64,000 nucleotides of DNA from an uncultured Micrococcales bacterium (GCA_913062975.1 CAJXZO010000001.1:1-64000), one strand, 5' to 3'; shown: positions 26,771 through 36,962, numbered from the stretch's first letter. Made by a program: numbers and translations. Notes: generated from the sequence alone by a model not told the origin.

Positions 26771-27256
26771 TTACTGCCCCAGTTGTTCCCTGAGCGCTTC
26801 AATTGCTTTATCGCAGGCCTGCTCCCTGATTTGCTGTCTACTGCCCTCAAACTCATGAGAGTAGACACTCTCCCCCGCAAACAAAGAGATTCCGATGAAG
26901 CAAGTCCCAACTTTGTTGTCACCAACCGGTTCAGGGCCTGCAACGCCAGTAGTTGAAATACCGATAATCTTCTCTGGCGTGATATCCATGACATTGGCAA
27001 TTCTTGATTTGATGCCAGCGGCCATCTGTGAGCTAACCTCAGCATCCACAGCTGTTTGCGCTTCTATCAACGAGGGAGAGACGGTTGCAAAATAGGACTT
27101 CAGTTGATCTTGATAGGCAATCACTCCACCCAAAAACACATCACTGGCACCAGCCACCGACACAAACCTGTCTGCCAGCAATCCACCAGTGAGGCTTTCT
27201 ATCACGGTGATTTTCAATCCCCGCTCTCTGCACAACTGGAGAAGCTCAGCGACCAA
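26771..27256 (-). CDS. CinA C-terminal domain protein (NMN deamidase type)
   Basis: 161 aa, equivalent to the C-terminal half of CinA only; the N-terminal MoaB-like domain is absent, as usual in actinobacteria. Motifs: ESLTGGLLADRF and GISTTGVAGPE. Stand-alone proteins of this type (PncC) remove the amide from nicotinamide mononucleotide. The TTG start overlaps the pgsA end by 11 bp. Confidence 0.9.
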   Translation of the reverse strand: MVAELLQLCRERGLKITVIESLTGGLLADRFVSVAGASDVFLGGVIAYQDQLKSYFATVSPSLIEAQTAVDAEVSSQMAAGIKSRIANVMDITPEKIIGISTTGVAGPEPVGDNKVGTCFIGISLFAGESVYSHEFEGSRQQIREQACDKAIEALREQLGQ

Positions 27257-27791
27257 TTTGTTTCCTAAAAAAATCCAGTCCGGTCCAAACCGTCACCGCA
27301 ACCGCAAACCAAATAACACCGAGCTCCACAAACTCAATCCAGCTTCCCAAAAACTCAAGTGGTGCCATCACAAATGGAATCGCAATTGACTGCACTACGG
27401 TTTTGAACTTACCGCCACCGCTGGCAGCAATCACACGTTTTTTGGCAACCGCCAACCTATAAAGAGTCACCGCCAACTCGCGGACCAAAATAATGACCGT
27501 AGGTGCCCAACCGATAAACCCCAAGGCGCTCAAAGTAATGAGAGAAGCACCCAGCAAAGCTTTATCCGCAATCGGGTCTAGTAGCTGACCCGTTTTCGAG
27601 ATCAGGTCTTTGCGTCTGGCTATCGCTCCATCAAGCCCATCGGTAGCGGCACTAATTGTGAAAAATAAAACCGCTAGCCACAACTCCCAGGCATTTTCCG
27701 CTCTAAATAATAAGACAATAACCAGTGGGATCAGCAAAATTCGCAATACCGTGATTGCGTTTGGGATTTGCCTAATCGCCCTCTTGCTCAA
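27246..27791 (-). CDS. pgsA: CDP-diacylglycerol-glycerol-3-phosphate 3-phosphatidyltransferase family
   Basis: Membrane enzyme of phospholipid synthesis. The CDP-alcohol phosphotransferase motif is DGLDGAIAR followed by the G and two D residues of [13 protein letters not shown]. About four membrane helices. Start TTG at 27789-27791 is preferred: GAGGAAG lies six bases upstream, while the GTG at 27815 has no Shine-Dalgarno. This gives 181 aa and a 20-bp overlap with ftsK. The exact alcohol substrate cannot be proven by sequence. Confidence 0.88.
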   Translation of the reverse strand: MSKRAIRQIPNAITVLRILLIPLVIVLLFRAENAWELWLAVLFFTISAATDGLDGAIARRKDLISKTGQLLDPIADKALLGASLITLSALGFIGWAPTVIILVRELAVTLYRLAVAKKRVIAASGGGKFKTVVQSIAIPFVMAPLEFLGSWIEFVELGVIWFAVAVTVWTGLDFFRKQIGR

Positions 27792-30156
27792 TCGAATCTT
27801 CCTCAGTCTCTCCACGGAGTCTAGCTAACGCCTGAGGAAGATTATCGGGCTTAACTAAAACCTCACGGGCTTTTGAGCCCTCACTTGGTCCAACAACTTG
27901 ATAACTTTCTAATAAGTCAACCAGACGACCGGCCTTCGCAAAACCAACTCTCAGCTTTCGCTGCAACATGCTGGTGGAACCGAATTGAGAGTTAACAATT
28001 AGCTCACAGGCTTTCAATACAAGATCCAAGTCATCGCCGATCTCGCTGTCAACCACAGCTGAGGACTGACTCTGAAGCACATCTGATCGATAAATTGGAT
28101 CCATTTGAGACTTCACGTGCTCCACTACCTTTTCAACCTCTTGCTCTGAAATCCAAGATCCCTGAACTCTGATTGCTCGGTTTGACCCCATCGGGTTGAA
28201 TAGCGCATCACCCTGGCCAATCAGTTTCTCAGCTCCGGGACCATCCAAAATAACCCTTGAGTCAGTCACACTTGACACCGAGAAGGCAAGCCTGGATGGG
28301 ACATTGGCCTTGATTAAGCCAGTCACAACATCAACCGATGGTCGCTGGGTTGCCAGAATCAAGTGAATACCACTGGCACGGGCCAGCTGAGTGATTCTGA
28401 CAATCGAATCCTCGACATCTCTGGGAGAGACAATCATTAGATCTGCAAGCTCGTCCACCACAACCAATAAATAAGGATAGGGCTGCAGTTCTCGCTTTGA
28501 TCCTTCGGGCAGCTTGATCTCACCATTGGCAACAGCCAGGTTGAAATCATCAATGTGCTTAAAACCAAACTGAGCTAGATCGTCATAACGACTATCCATC
28601 TCTTTCACCACCCACTGCAATGCTTCTGCAGCTTTTTTGGGGTTGGTGATAATCGGTGTTACCAAGTGCGGAACACCCTGATAAACAGATAGCTCAACCC
28701 GCTTGGGGTCAACCAGGACCATTCTCACCTGCTGAGGTGTGGACCTCATCAAAACTGAGGTAATCATGGAGTTTATAAAACTCGACTTTCCAGCACCCGT
28801 TGCACCGGCAACCAACAGGTGAGGCATCTTTGAAAGATTGGCGACAACAAAGCCACCCTCGGAGTCTTTACCTAAGCCAACGGTCATCGGGTGTTTTGAC
28901 TGACTTGCGGATTTTGATCGAAGAACATCACCCAGGGTCACGGTCTCTCGGTCAGCATTCGGAATTTCAATTCCGATCGCGCTCTTGCCAGGAATTGGGG
29001 CAAGAATTCTGACCTCACTGGATGCCACCGCATAAGAGATGTTGTTGCTTAGCCTGGTTACCGCTTCAACCTTTACCCCTGCGCCAAGCTCGACCTCGTA
29101 GGTTGTGACGGTTGGGCCCCTGGTGAAACCGCTGACTCTAGCTTGAACTGAAAACTCTTTGAACACAGCATTGATTGAATCTGCAGATTTCTGATTATGG
29201 TTAGTTGAACTTCCAAGGGCCTTGCCAGCCTCTAATAACTGCATGCTGGGTAGCTGGTAGGGGCCAGTGGGCTTGATTGGTTCAGATAAAAATTCTGGCT
29301 CCGCTTCAATGCTTTCAGGAATCCCAATTGGTTCAGTTGGCAAATCCTCTTCGTTTGCCTCTGGCTCTGACTCAAGCTGTTGGGGTTCTTGAATAACTGG
29401 AGTTTCAAAAGCCTCAGTTGATTGCTTTTCAGTTTGCCACCAATCGGCCTTTGGTTTGGATTTGCGTTCAGGTCTACTCCCAAACATGAATTCATACAAA
29501 TCTGCAAATCTTGTGATTATCTTGTTGGGTGCCGTTTTGGTCATCACCAAAACCGACACCACAAGCAATACAACCAACACCGGCACAGCTCCAAAAACTG
29601 TTAGCCCGACAACCGCAGGCTCACCGATTAGCCACCCAAACAATCCACCCGCCGAGGCAAATGCTGAGCCGCCATCAGAACCGACATCAGCAGGTTGCGG
29701 ACGGTTTCCAAAAATGTGAAAAAAGGCAGAAACGGTTGCCAGGAATAACCAAAACCCCAACGCAAATCGAGAACCATCTTGAATCGAAGCTGGTGATCGA
29801 AAAAGATAAATTGAATACGCCAGCAGCAGTATTGGGAAAATCCTTGCCACTGCGCCAAACAACAAGCCAAATGTGAAGTTGTGAATTAACTGCGCCCACT
29901 CCACGTTGATCAAAAACCAGGCGAATATGGCCCCTGCCACGCTGAGCAAGAACAATAGAAACGGAGCAGCGTCACGTCTGTCACTGTCGGCTAGTTTCTC
30001 AGTGGAGAAAGCTCTGATTAATGAACCCATTGCATGTGCTAAAACCATATAGACATTGCCAACTGAGCCCCAAAATTTGCCACCGGATTTTGTCTTGGTC
30101 GGTGATTTGCGATTTTTGGCGCTGGGCCTCTTCGGCGGCGGTGTCTTGCGTGCCAT
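27772..30156 (-). CDS. ftsK: DNA translocase FtsK
   Basis: 794 aa. N-terminal membrane part with about four helices (64-84, 92-120, 131-150, 180-205), an acidic proline-rich linker (about 240-300), then the RecA-like motor with Walker A GATGAGKS (451-458) and Walker [11 protein letters not shown], and a C-terminal winged-helix gamma domain that would read KOPS-like sites. Moves chromosome ends through the closing septum. No Shine-Dalgarno; TAGTTT lies six bases before the ATG. Confidence 0.96.
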   Translation of the reverse strand: MARKTPPPKRPSAKNRKSPTKTKSGGKFWGSVGNVYMVLAHAMGSLIRAFSTEKLADSDRRDAAPFLLFLLSVAGAIFAWFLINVEWAQLIHNFTFGLLFGAVARIFPILLLAYSIYLFRSPASIQDGSRFALGFWLFLATVSAFFHIFGNRPQPADVGSDGGSAFASAGGLFGWLIGEPAVVGLTVFGAVPVLVVLLVVSVLVMTKTAPNKIITRFADLYEFMFGSRPERKSKPKADWWQTEKQSTEAFETPVIQEPQQLESEPEANEEDLPTEPIGIPESIEAEPEFLSEPIKPTGPYQLPSMQLLEAGKALGSSTNHNQKSADSINAVFKEFSVQARVSGFTRGPTVTTYEVELGAGVKVEAVTRLSNNISYAVASSEVRILAPIPGKSAIGIEIPNADRETVTLGDVLRSKSASQSKHPMTVGLGKDSEGGFVVANLSKMPHLLVAGATGAGKSSFINSMITSVLMRSTPQQVRMVLVDPKRVELSVYQGVPHLVTPIITNPKKAAEALQWVVKEMDSRYDDLAQFGFKHIDDFNLAVANGEIKLPEGSKRELQPYPYLLVVVDELADLMIVSPRDVEDSIVRITQLARASGIHLILATQRPSVDVVTGLIKANVPSRLAFSVSSVTDSRVILDGPGAEKLIGQGDALFNPMGSNRAIRVQGSWISEQEVEKVVEHVKSQMDPIYRSDVLQSQSSAVVDSEIGDDLDLVLKACELIVNSQFGSTSMLQRKLRVGFAKAGRLVDLLESYQVVGPSEGSKAREVLVKPDNLPQALARLRGETEEDSIEQEGD

Positions 30157-30162
30157 GGCACA

Positions 30163-30168
30163 AAACTA
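30163..30168 (-). promoter_or_regulatory. Probable leaderless -10 for ftsK
   Basis: Minus strand TAGTTT, TGTGCC, ATG. It lies in the 48-bp gap after rnj and has no competing Shine-Dalgarno sequence. Confidence 0.5.
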
Positions 30169-30204
30169 GCAAGTTGAAACCTAAAAGCTACTTAGACACA
30201 ACGA

Positions 30205-31872
30205 CTAACGGCGTGACTGAACCACCACTGGGATAATCATTGGTCGACGCCTGTGAGCCTTATTTACCCAACTTCCTATGGTTCTTCTAATCACCTGTTG
30301 GAACTGATAGGTGTCTCGAACGCCCTCACTGGCTGCCTTGTCCAGAGCTCTCTGAATCTCCGGTTTGATGTCATCGAAGACGTGATCTTCCTCGGCATAA
30401 GCTCTGGCACTAATCTCCGGACCCTCCATCACCAATCCAGTCTCGGGATCGATTACAACAAAGATTGAGATAAAGCCCTCGGCTGCAAGCGTCATGCGAT
30501 CTTTCAGGTCATCCTCGGTTATCTTGCCAACGGTCTTGCCATCAACAAACAGCATTCCGCATTCAACCTTGCCCACTATCTCCGCAATACCCGCAGCCAG
30601 GTCAATCACTGACCCATCCTGACCGACCAGGACTCGCTCCACTGGAACACCGGTTTGTTCTGCAAGTTTTGCGCAAGCCGCCAAATGCCTGTATTCCCCG
30701 TGAACCGGCATTACGTTTTTGGGCTTCAGAATGTTGAAGCAGTAAAGCAATTCGCCCGCAGCACTGTGACCACTGACGTGAACCTTGGCATTGCCCTTGT
30801 GAACAACGTTTGCACCCAATGCGCTGAGCTTGTCAATCACTCGATAGACGGCGTTCTCATTTCCAGGAATCAAGCTGGATGCGAGTAAAACCGTGTCATT
30901 GGGACCAACCGAAATCGCGTGATCCTCATTGGCCATTCGGCTCAGCACCGCCATTGGCTCTCCCTGGCTTCCGGTGGACATATAAACAATTCGGTTATCC
31001 GGAACATCAGGGGCTTTTTTGACATCAATCAATAAACCATCTGGAACTCTCAAAAAACCCAGGTCTGCGGCTATTTGCATGTTTCTAACCATGGAACGAC
31101 CAACCAGAGCAACTCTGCGATTGTTTGCTTGTGCCGCATCTAAAACTTGCTGCACCCTGTGAACGTGAGAAGCAAAGGATGCCACCACAACTTTTCCAGG
31201 TGTTTTTGCCATCACGCTTTCAATTACTGGTCCCAGCTCTTTTTCCAATGGAGTAAAGCCAGGGACATCCGCATTGGTGGAATCCACCATGAACAAATCA
31301 AGACCTGCATCACCAACTTTGGCAAATGCATTCAAATCAGTTCGGCGGTTATCAAGGGGAAGTTGATCCATCTTGAAATCTCCGGTGTGCAAAACAGTGC
31401 CCGCCCCTGACCGGATGACAACAGCTAGGGCATCTGGGATGGAGTGGTTCACCGCAATAAACTCCAGCTCGAAATCGGCCATCTGCTCAATCTGTCCCTC
31501 AGAGACAGTGTGGGTGAAGGGAGTGATTCGGTGCTCTTTGAGCTTCGCCTCAATGAAAGCGAGGGTCAAAGTTGAGCCTAGGATTGGAATATCTGGACGC
31601 ATTTTGAGAAGGTATGGAACTCCACCTATGTGGTCCTCGTGACCGTGGGTCAAAACCAGGCCGATGACATCATCCATGCGGTTTTCGATGTATCCAAAAT
31701 CAGGAAGGATTACATCAACGCCGGGATGATGCTCCTCTGGGAACAGTATTCCGCAGTCAACAATCAGCAACTTGCCATTGATCTCAAACACGGTCATGTT
31801 CCGACCGATTTCGCCAATTCCACCTAGTGGAACAATTCTCAGGGTGTCTTTTCTAAGTTTTGGAAGATTCAT
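30205..31872 (-). CDS. rnj: Ribonuclease J
   Basis: Metallo-beta-lactamase/beta-CASP RNase with 5'-3' exo- and endonuclease activity in RNA decay and rRNA maturation. 555 aa; the Zn motif HGHEDH is at 76-81, further His/Asp ligands in NHSIPDA and HTGDFK, and the beta-CASP signature HVSGHSAAGEL lies further on. The start overlaps the dapA stop by 4 bp. The dapA-rnj pairing is widespread in actinobacteria. Confidence 0.96.
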   Translation of the reverse strand: MNLPKLRKDTLRIVPLGGIGEIGRNMTVFEINGKLLIVDCGILFPEEHHPGVDVILPDFGYIENRMDDVIGLVLTHGHEDHIGGVPYLLKMRPDIPILGSTLTLAFIEAKLKEHRITPFTHTVSEGQIEQMADFELEFIAVNHSIPDALAVVIRSGAGTVLHTGDFKMDQLPLDNRRTDLNAFAKVGDAGLDLFMVDSTNADVPGFTPLEKELGPVIESVMAKTPGKVVVASFASHVHRVQQVLDAAQANNRRVALVGRSMVRNMQIAADLGFLRVPDGLLIDVKKAPDVPDNRIVYMSTGSQGEPMAVLSRMANEDHAISVGPNDTVLLASSLIPGNENAVYRVIDKLSALGANVVHKGNAKVHVSGHSAAGELLYCFNILKPKNVMPVHGEYRHLAACAKLAEQTGVPVERVLVGQDGSVIDLAAGIAEIVGKVECGMLFVDGKTVGKITEDDLKDRMTLAAEGFISIFVVIDPETGLVMEGPEISARAYAEEDHVFDDIKPEIQRALDKAASEGVRDTYQFQQVIRRTIGSWVNKAHRRRPMIIPVVVQSRR

Positions 31873-32846
31873 CTAGTGGTTCCAGCGACTTTTGGCAATG
31901 CTCCACCAGCCGCAGCGTTTCGATCTGGTCTCCAGTTTTCAAAGCTAAGACCAGGAACATCAATAACTGAGTAAATTTCTGACTCGATCATGGCAGCCTC
32001 TGATTCCTCAGGGCCCACCAGTGGCAGTCTCACTCGAGGGGTTGAAAGATCTCCGAGCCCGTGCAGGATGTATTTTGCTGCAACTGTCCCTGGGACATGG
32101 TTCATGGTTGCTCTAACCAATGGTTCCAGCTTGTTGTGAACCTCTCGTGCACTCAAAAAATCGTTTTTATTGGTTGCATCAACCATTTCTCGGTAGGCAA
32201 CAGGTGCAATGTTTGCGGTGACCCCAATCAATCCAGTGGCACCATAAACAATGTGGGCCAAGGCGTTGGAATCATCCCCGCTGAAATACATCAAATCAGT
32301 TTCATTGAGGACTCTTGAGACCTCAGAGAAATCACCCTTGGCATCTTTCACCGCAAATATGTTTGGGTGCTTCGCAAGCCGGGTGATTGTTTCAAACTTG
32401 ATTGGCACACCGGTTCTGCCGGGGATGTCATACAAAATCATGGGCAGGTCAGTAGCATCGGCAATCATGCGGAAATGGGTGAGCAAACCCTGCTGAGTTG
32501 GCTTGTTGTAATAGGGGGTTACCGCCATCACTCCATCAGCGCCAATTTTCTCACTTGCCTTGGCAAGTTCTATGGCGTGAGCGGTTTCATTGCTTGGTCC
32601 TCCAGTGATGATTTTGGCTCTATCGCCAGCAACTTTCTTAGCAACCTCAACCAGTCGAAGCTTTTCTTTGTCAGTAAGTGTCGAGGTCTCACCAGTGGTT
32701 CCGGTGACCACAACTCCGTCGGCTCCGCCGCTAACAATGTAGTCAACGTGTCGATCCACGTCGTTCCAATCGACCTCACCATCGGTGGTCATCGGTGTTA
32801 CTAGCGCAACTAAGACCTGTCCGAATAAATCTTGCTCTGACCTCAT
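31869..32846 (-). CDS. dapA: 4-hydroxy-tetrahydrodipicolinate synthase
   Basis: Condenses pyruvate and aspartate semialdehyde. 325 aa TIM barrel; Schiff-base Lys167 in FAVKDAKGD, Tyr139 in YDIPGRTG, and the TTGE motif at 50-53. No Shine-Dalgarno precedes the ATG; TAGGCT lies exactly six bases upstream, so a leaderless mRNA is likely. Confidence 0.96.
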   Translation of the reverse strand: MRSEQDLFGQVLVALVTPMTTDGEVDWNDVDRHVDYIVSGGADGVVVTGTTGETSTLTDKEKLRLVEVAKKVAGDRAKIITGGPSNETAHAIELAKASEKIGADGVMAVTPYYNKPTQQGLLTHFRMIADATDLPMILYDIPGRTGVPIKFETITRLAKHPNIFAVKDAKGDFSEVSRVLNETDLMYFSGDDSNALAHIVYGATGLIGVTANIAPVAYREMVDATNKNDFLSAREVHNKLEPLVRATMNHVPGTVAAKYILHGLGDLSTPRVRLPLVGPEESEAAMIESEIYSVIDVPGLSFENWRPDRNAAAGGALPKVAGTTR

Positions 32847-32852
32847 GGTTCC

Positions 32853-32858
32853 AGCCTA
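32853..32858 (-). promoter_or_regulatory. Probable leaderless -10 for dapA
   Basis: Minus strand TAGGCT, GGAACC, ATG, in the 22-bp gap after thyX. Confidence 0.5.
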
Positions 32859-32868
32859 GCGGGGATTG

Positions 32869-33594
32869 CTAAGGGGCCACTCGGCCGTTTAGGTTAAACA
32901 TTTCATGGCTTATCGGCATTAGCTCCGCCCAAGCATCTTCCATCGGCTCCGCACACATTTCAATTTCGCGCTGCGGATACGAAGGGAAGTGTGAATCGTC
33001 ACGCTTGGTTCTAAGGCTCAAAAAGTTCATTAGCGATCTGGCATTCATGGTCACATACATACTGGAATATATATTCAGGGGAAGAGCAATTCTTGCCACC
33101 TCCCTGGCAACCCCCGCCTCCAGCATTCGCTGATATGACTCATAGCTTGCGCGAGTAACACTCATTACCTCTTGCTGAACCAACGCCTGCTGCTCAGCGG
33201 TGCCTGGTTCAAACTCATATGACCCGGGTTTGCCAACCTGAATCAGATTGCGGTTTTCATCGGGCACGTAAAAAACTGGTTTCAGTTCGCGGTAGCGACC
33301 GCTTTCCTCGTTGTAGCTTGCAATTCTGTGACGCATGAACTCACGGAACACAAAAATCGGCGCCTGAACATAAAACGTCATTGAGTTGTGTTCAAAGGGT
33401 GAACCGTGACGATCTCGCATTAGGTAATTGATCAAGCCACGATCTTTTTTCTGAGCCTCTTGCTCTGCCTGTGCGGCCTCAAGAGTTTGCTCTCCCTGAG
33501 TGGAAACTCTTGCTGCAAAAATCACATCACTGTCCTGAGCACTGGCGCGAACCAGCTCAACAGTCATATTGCTTCTAAATTCGATTTCACTCAC
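32869..33594 (-). CDS. thyX: Flavin-dependent thymidylate synthase
   Basis: Makes dTMP from dUMP using FAD and methylene-THF. 241 aa. The ThyX motif RHR (88-90) followed by ASYNEES is intact. GTG start; no Shine-Dalgarno, with TAGGCT seven bases upstream. Neighbour of dapA in many actinobacteria. Whether a thyA also exists cannot be seen here. Confidence 0.96.
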   Translation of the reverse strand: MSEIEFRSNMTVELVRASAQDSDVIFAARVSTQGEQTLEAAQAEQEAQKKDRGLINYLMRDRHGSPFEHNSMTFYVQAPIFVFREFMRHRIASYNEESGRYRELKPVFYVPDENRNLIQVGKPGSYEFEPGTAEQQALVQQEVMSVTRASYESYQRMLEAGVAREVARIALPLNIYSSMYVTMNARSLMNFLSLRTKRDDSHFPSYPQREIEMCAEPMEDAWAELMPISHEMFNLNGRVAP

Positions 33595-33601
33595 GAGCGT
33601 C

Positions 33602-33607
33602 AGCCTA
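33602..33607 (-). promoter_or_regulatory. Probable leaderless -10 for thyX
   Basis: Minus strand TAGGCT, seven bases, GTG. The same hexamer serves dapA. Confidence 0.45.
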
Positions 33608-33663
33608 ATGCCGAGAGAGCCTAAACAATTGGTAGCAACCGCGTTTTTAAAAACAATTGCATC

Positions 33664-33669
33664 TAGTTT
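33664..33669 (+). promoter_or_regulatory. Probable leaderless -10 for the thioredoxin-like gene
   Basis: TAGTTT, TTTGTC, ATG. The same hexamer and gap are found before ftsK. Confidence 0.5.
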
Positions 33670-33675
33670 TTTGTC

Positions 33676-34086
33676 ATGAACATAATTTTCTCAGCATTAG
33701 CTCTGGTGGCTATAACCGCACTCATCGGTTTTGGCTATAAATCTGGTGGAGGCAAATCCCTTGGATTGGTGCCCGAGGTGATTGAGCTTGAAAAACTTCT
33801 TGGCGTTGAAGCAAGCGCCAGCGGATCTAGAATCATCCTTTTCACAGCTGAGTTTTGCTCTAAGTGTCCAAATCTAAGAAGAAACCTACAATCTGAGAAT
33901 ATTGATTTTGCTGAGGTTGACATCACTGACCGACTGGATCTGGCCGCAAAGCTCCAAATCAACCAAACACCAACGATTCTGATCTTAGATTCAGCTGGAA
34001 AGATAGAAAGAAAACTGACCGGGTCAATCAAGGTTTCCCAAATTAGAGAATTTGATGGGGAGGAGTTGTTAGATGCAAAGAATTGA
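33676..34086 (+). CDS. Membrane-anchored thioredoxin-like protein
   Basis: 136 aa. One N-terminal membrane helix (about 2-21), then a thioredoxin fold with active site CSKC (FTAEFCSKCPNLRR) and the cis-Pro segment QTPTILIL. The domain probably faces outside the membrane. Its 3' end overlaps a DUF4395 gene by 14 bp; that pairing is common in actinobacteria and suggests a joint thiol-redox task. Which substrate is reduced is unknown. Confidence 0.87.
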   Translation: MNIIFSALALVAITALIGFGYKSGGGKSLGLVPEVIELEKLLGVEASASGSRIILFTAEFCSKCPNLRRNLQSENIDFAEVDITDRLDLAAKLQINQTPTILILDSAGKIERKLTGSIKVSQIREFDGEELLDAKN

Positions 34087-34507
34087 TCCCAGGGCTCCTC
34101 GTTTAGGAGCTGCAATCACCAGCTTGCTGGCAATGATTGGCTTTGTATTAACTCAACTAAATCAAGCCGTTGGCTTGGCAATTCTGAGTCTGCTGACAGC
34201 GTTATTCGCATGGTCACTGATGTCTGCAAAAACCCACCCCTACGCATTGCTGTTCAGGCTCATCAGGCCTCGGTTAGCAAAGCCTGAGTTTCTAGAGGAT
34301 CCGAGGCCACCCAGGTTTGCCCAGCAGGTTGGTTTGTCGGTGAGTGTGCTGGGTCTGTTGATTTCAGTTGTTGACCCTCTGATTGGAACACTGTTTGGGC
34401 TGGGACTTGTTTTTATTGCAAGTGCGCTGAACGCCTATTTTGATTTCTGTCTTGGCTGCGTTATTTACCTGCGAATCAAGAGACTTCAGCGCGTTCTAGT
34501 TCAATAG
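34073..34507 (+). CDS. DUF4395 integral membrane protein with C-terminal CxxC
   Basis: 144 aa with an N-terminal IDPRAPRL segment, about four membrane helices (13-29, 33-52, 84-104, 106-122) and a conserved cysteine pair in DFCLGCVIY near residue 123. These traits fit DUF4395. It is translated with the thioredoxin-like gene, and its cysteines may pass electrons to that partner (inference). Convergent overlap of 32 bp with the next gene. Confidence 0.83.
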   Translation: MQRIDPRAPRLGAAITSLLAMIGFVLTQLNQAVGLAILSLLTALFAWSLMSAKTHPYALLFRLIRPRLAKPEFLEDPRPPRFAQQVGLSVSVLGLLISVVDPLIGTLFGLGLVFIASALNAYFDFCLGCVIYLRIKRLQRVLVQ

Positions 34508-34916
34508 CCTTCCGAATTGCACTTCGAGCTCTGCTCCTGTCGCCATTGGCCTCATAGACCACACCTAGCAAAAACCAGTTCTGCCAATTTGGTTGTGTTT
34601 CAACCATTGCACTTACAACCTCAAATGCCCTACTGGCACTTTCCTTAGTTGCCTTGCCAGAAGGCCTGAGTTCTAAACCAAGCTGTTCGAAACTCTCCTC
34701 GGGCATCTTCCTTGCCACCTTTTCACTGGCAAGACCAAAGCCTATTTCCCTTGCTATCGCCCAAAAGGCAAACATTGGAAGCAATAAAAGGGCAAGTCCT
34801 AGTGTTTTCACAAGCCAGTTTGGGTCAAGAATCAAAACCAAACCGCGTTGCAACATCAAACCCAAATACAAAACACTCAGCGCAGTCATTGCGCCAATCC
34901 AGATTTTGGTGGTCAT
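34476..34916 (-). CDS. Two-helix membrane protein with a TPR-like tail
   Basis: 146 aa. Helices at about 7-29 and 37-56, then a soluble part whose end (NWFLLGVVYEANGDRSRARSAIRKAIELE, about 111-140) reads like one tetratricopeptide unit. Function unknown. Its ATG shares a base with the dapB stop, so it is co-translated with dapB, yet nothing in it suggests a role in lysine synthesis. Similar proteins occur at this place in related actinobacteria, as far as I recall. Confidence 0.72.
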   Translation of the reverse strand: MTTKIWIGAMTALSVLYLGLMLQRGLVLILDPNWLVKTLGLALLLLPMFAFWAIAREIGFGLASEKVARKMPEESFEQLGLELRPSGKATKESASRAFEVVSAMVETQPNWQNWFLLGVVYEANGDRSRARSAIRKAIELERAEVS

Positions 34917-35626
34917 TATTCGCTAATCAGGCTGGAAAGACCGACATTCACACCCTGCATTCCAGACACTGCAAGCATTGCAAGCTGCATGCCCTTGGCG
35001 TAAGCCTGATGAGAGTTGGTATTGTGAACCAGTTTCAAAGACTCAAAGTCATTAGCTAGGTTCACCTCTTGATTGGCAGATACTCCAGCCATTCGGATTG
35101 AATGAATCGGAATCCCTGCCACCACCTCACCCCGCGCCTGCTGATCTGTGTTGGGTGAGTGGAATTCCTCCCCCCTGGCCTGGGCCATCAGTTCTGCTGT
35201 TCTGACAGCAGTTCCTGAGGGTGAGTCGATTTTGTTGGGGTGGTGAGCTTCAACAATCTCCACAGAATCAAAAAACTTTGCTGCAGAGGCACTGAACATT
35301 TGCAAAAGCATTGAACCAACACTGAAGTTTGGAACAAACAGCACTGCTGAAGTTAGATCTTGGCTTTGAATATCTTCCATCGCTTGACCAGTCCAGCCGC
35401 TGGTTCCAATTATTAGATGCTGACCGTTGTCAATTGCCCTGGAGGCAACGGTTTGACTGACATCGAAACGAGTGAAATCAGTCACAATGGAAGCCCCATC
35501 CATCTCAGCAAGATCTGATTTTGAATTCAGTGCCGAATGCAACGACAGGCCCTCGGTTTGTTCAATGATGTCAAGGGCCAATGATCCCATGCGACCGGTG
35601 CCAACAACGCTAACTGTTTGTGCCAT
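34916..35626 (-). CDS. dapB: 4-hydroxy-tetrahydrodipicolinate reductase
   Basis: Second step of the DAP/lysine pathway. 236 aa; N-terminal nucleotide-binding GTGRMGSLA (9-17) and the catalytic HHPNKIDSPSGTA signature near residue 127. The ATG has no clear Shine-Dalgarno and lies six bases after TAGGTT, just beyond the stop of the M16 peptidase gene. Confidence 0.96.
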   Translation of the reverse strand: MAQTVSVVGTGRMGSLALDIIEQTEGLSLHSALNSKSDLAEMDGASIVTDFTRFDVSQTVASRAIDNGQHLIIGTSGWTGQAMEDIQSQDLTSAVLFVPNFSVGSMLLQMFSASAAKFFDSVEIVEAHHPNKIDSPSGTAVRTAELMAQARGEEFHSPNTDQQARGEVVAGIPIHSIRMAGVSANQEVNLANDFESLKLVHNTNSHQAYAKGMQLAMLAVSGMQGVNVGLSSLISE

Positions 35627-35630
35627 GAAA

Positions 35631-36962
35631 CTAACCTACCAACCCAGACATTGAATCGAAATCGCCATCACCAACAACCACCAGTGACTTTTCAGAGGAA
35701 GCCAAGTGATCTGCCAGCAACTGCAACTGCTGTTTGCTAACTGCATGGAAATTAGCAATCGTTGATTCCAAATCAATGAACTCACCAAGTGACATCTCAG
35801 CTGCCATCAAACGATTCATTCGAGCGTGACTGGATTCAAACCTCAAAGCTAACCCTCCCGCGATATTTCCTCGGGCCAGATTGAACTCTTCATCACTCAC
35901 GCCTTGATTGGCAATGTTGACAAGCTGGTCGGCTAGCAATTTGGCAACCTCAGAGGCGTTTTCAGGGCTGGTACCGGCAAACATGCCGAATAGTCCAGCA
36001 TCGGAATAGCCCTGATTGAAAGAGTAAACGCTATAGGCCAAGCCTCGTTTTTCACGAATCTCTTGGAACAACCTTGAACTCATCCCGCCACCAAGAATTG
36101 TGTTCAAAACACCCATCGTGTAGCGGTTTGGGTCCAGTGCGGCAACACCTGGCATGGCTAGGGCAACATTGGCCTGTTGGGTCTGCTTGAAAACAGACAG
36201 AAAAGCTTGCTCTGGTTTGAATTTCCGGCTTCCCAGGTTTCTCCTTGCGGGAAGTGCCTTTTGCCCGAAATCAAAATCTGTTTTGGATAACTCGGTTTCA
36301 ACCAATCGCAGTAGCTGATCGTGATCAACACCGCCCGCCGCAGTGATGATCAAGTCTTGTGGTCGATAGTTTGCGCGGTAATGGGCCCAAACATCATCAC
36401 GAGTCGCAGCCTCAATGGTTTCAGGAGTTCCGCCAATGGGCCTGCCCAAAGAATCTTTGGCTCCCAAAACCGCAGAGTTGGCACTCTCATGGGCAACATC
36501 CTCGGGATCATCCTGAACCATTGCCAGCTCTTCCAAAATCACAGTGCGCTCTAGTTCAAACTCTGTCTCATCCAAAACCGAATTGTTTACCATGTCTGCG
36601 AGCACCTCAACCGCTAGCGGCAGGGCATCTTTCTGAACCCGTGCGTAGTAGCTGGTGTATTCCTTGGCGGTGGCTGCATTCGAAGATGCCCCAACCGAAT
36701 CAAACGACTGCGCAATTTGCTGCGCGTTTTTTGTCTTGGTTCCCTTAAACAGGAGATGCTCTAGAAAATGCGTTGAGCCAAACTGCCCCTCGGTCTCATC
36801 TCTGGATCCTACTGAAACACTGATAGCGATAGACACGCTCGGTGCTGCTGGCACGGTCTCTGTGAGCACCCTAATTCCATTTGGTAAAAGGGTCCTTCTA
36901 ATAGTGGTGCCCTCCGCCGAGTTGATCTCGACGAAGGGCTCCAGAAGTTCTAACTTGGTCAA
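35631..36962 (-). CDS. M16-family zinc peptidase
   Basis: 443 aa. The inverted zinc motif HFLEH is at 65-69, with the third ligand Glu further on (the LERTVILEEL region); the C-terminal M16 half is present. Encoded directly after pnp (adjacent stop/start, TTG start), a conserved actinobacterial and firmicute neighbourhood. No signal peptide. The substrate is unknown; cytoplasmic peptide turnover is a fair guess. Confidence 0.9.
   Translation of the reverse strand: MTKLELLEPFVEINSAEGTTIRRTLLPNGIRVLTETVPAAPSVSIAISVSVGSRDETEGQFGSTHFLEHLLFKGTKTKNAQQIAQSFDSVGASSNAATAKEYTSYYARVQKDALPLAVEVLADMVNNSVLDETEFELERTVILEELAMVQDDPEDVAHESANSAVLGAKDSLGRPIGGTPETIEAATRDDVWAHYRANYRPQDLIITAAGGVDHDQLLRLVETELSKTDFDFGQKALPARRNLGSRKFKPEQAFLSVFKQTQQANVALAMPGVAALDPNRYTMGVLNTILGGGMSSRLFQEIREKRGLAYSVYSFNQGYSDAGLFGMFAGTSPENASEVAKLLADQLVNIANQGVSDEEFNLARGNIAGGLALRFESSHARMNRLMAAEMSLGEFIDLESTIANFHAVSKQQLQLLADHLASSEKSLVVVGDGDFDSMSGLVG
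35633..35638 (-). promoter_or_regulatory. Possible leaderless -10 for dapB
   Basis: Minus strand TAGGTT, AGTTTC, ATG. It overlaps the end of the M16 peptidase gene, so part of the match is coding. Confidence 0.35.
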
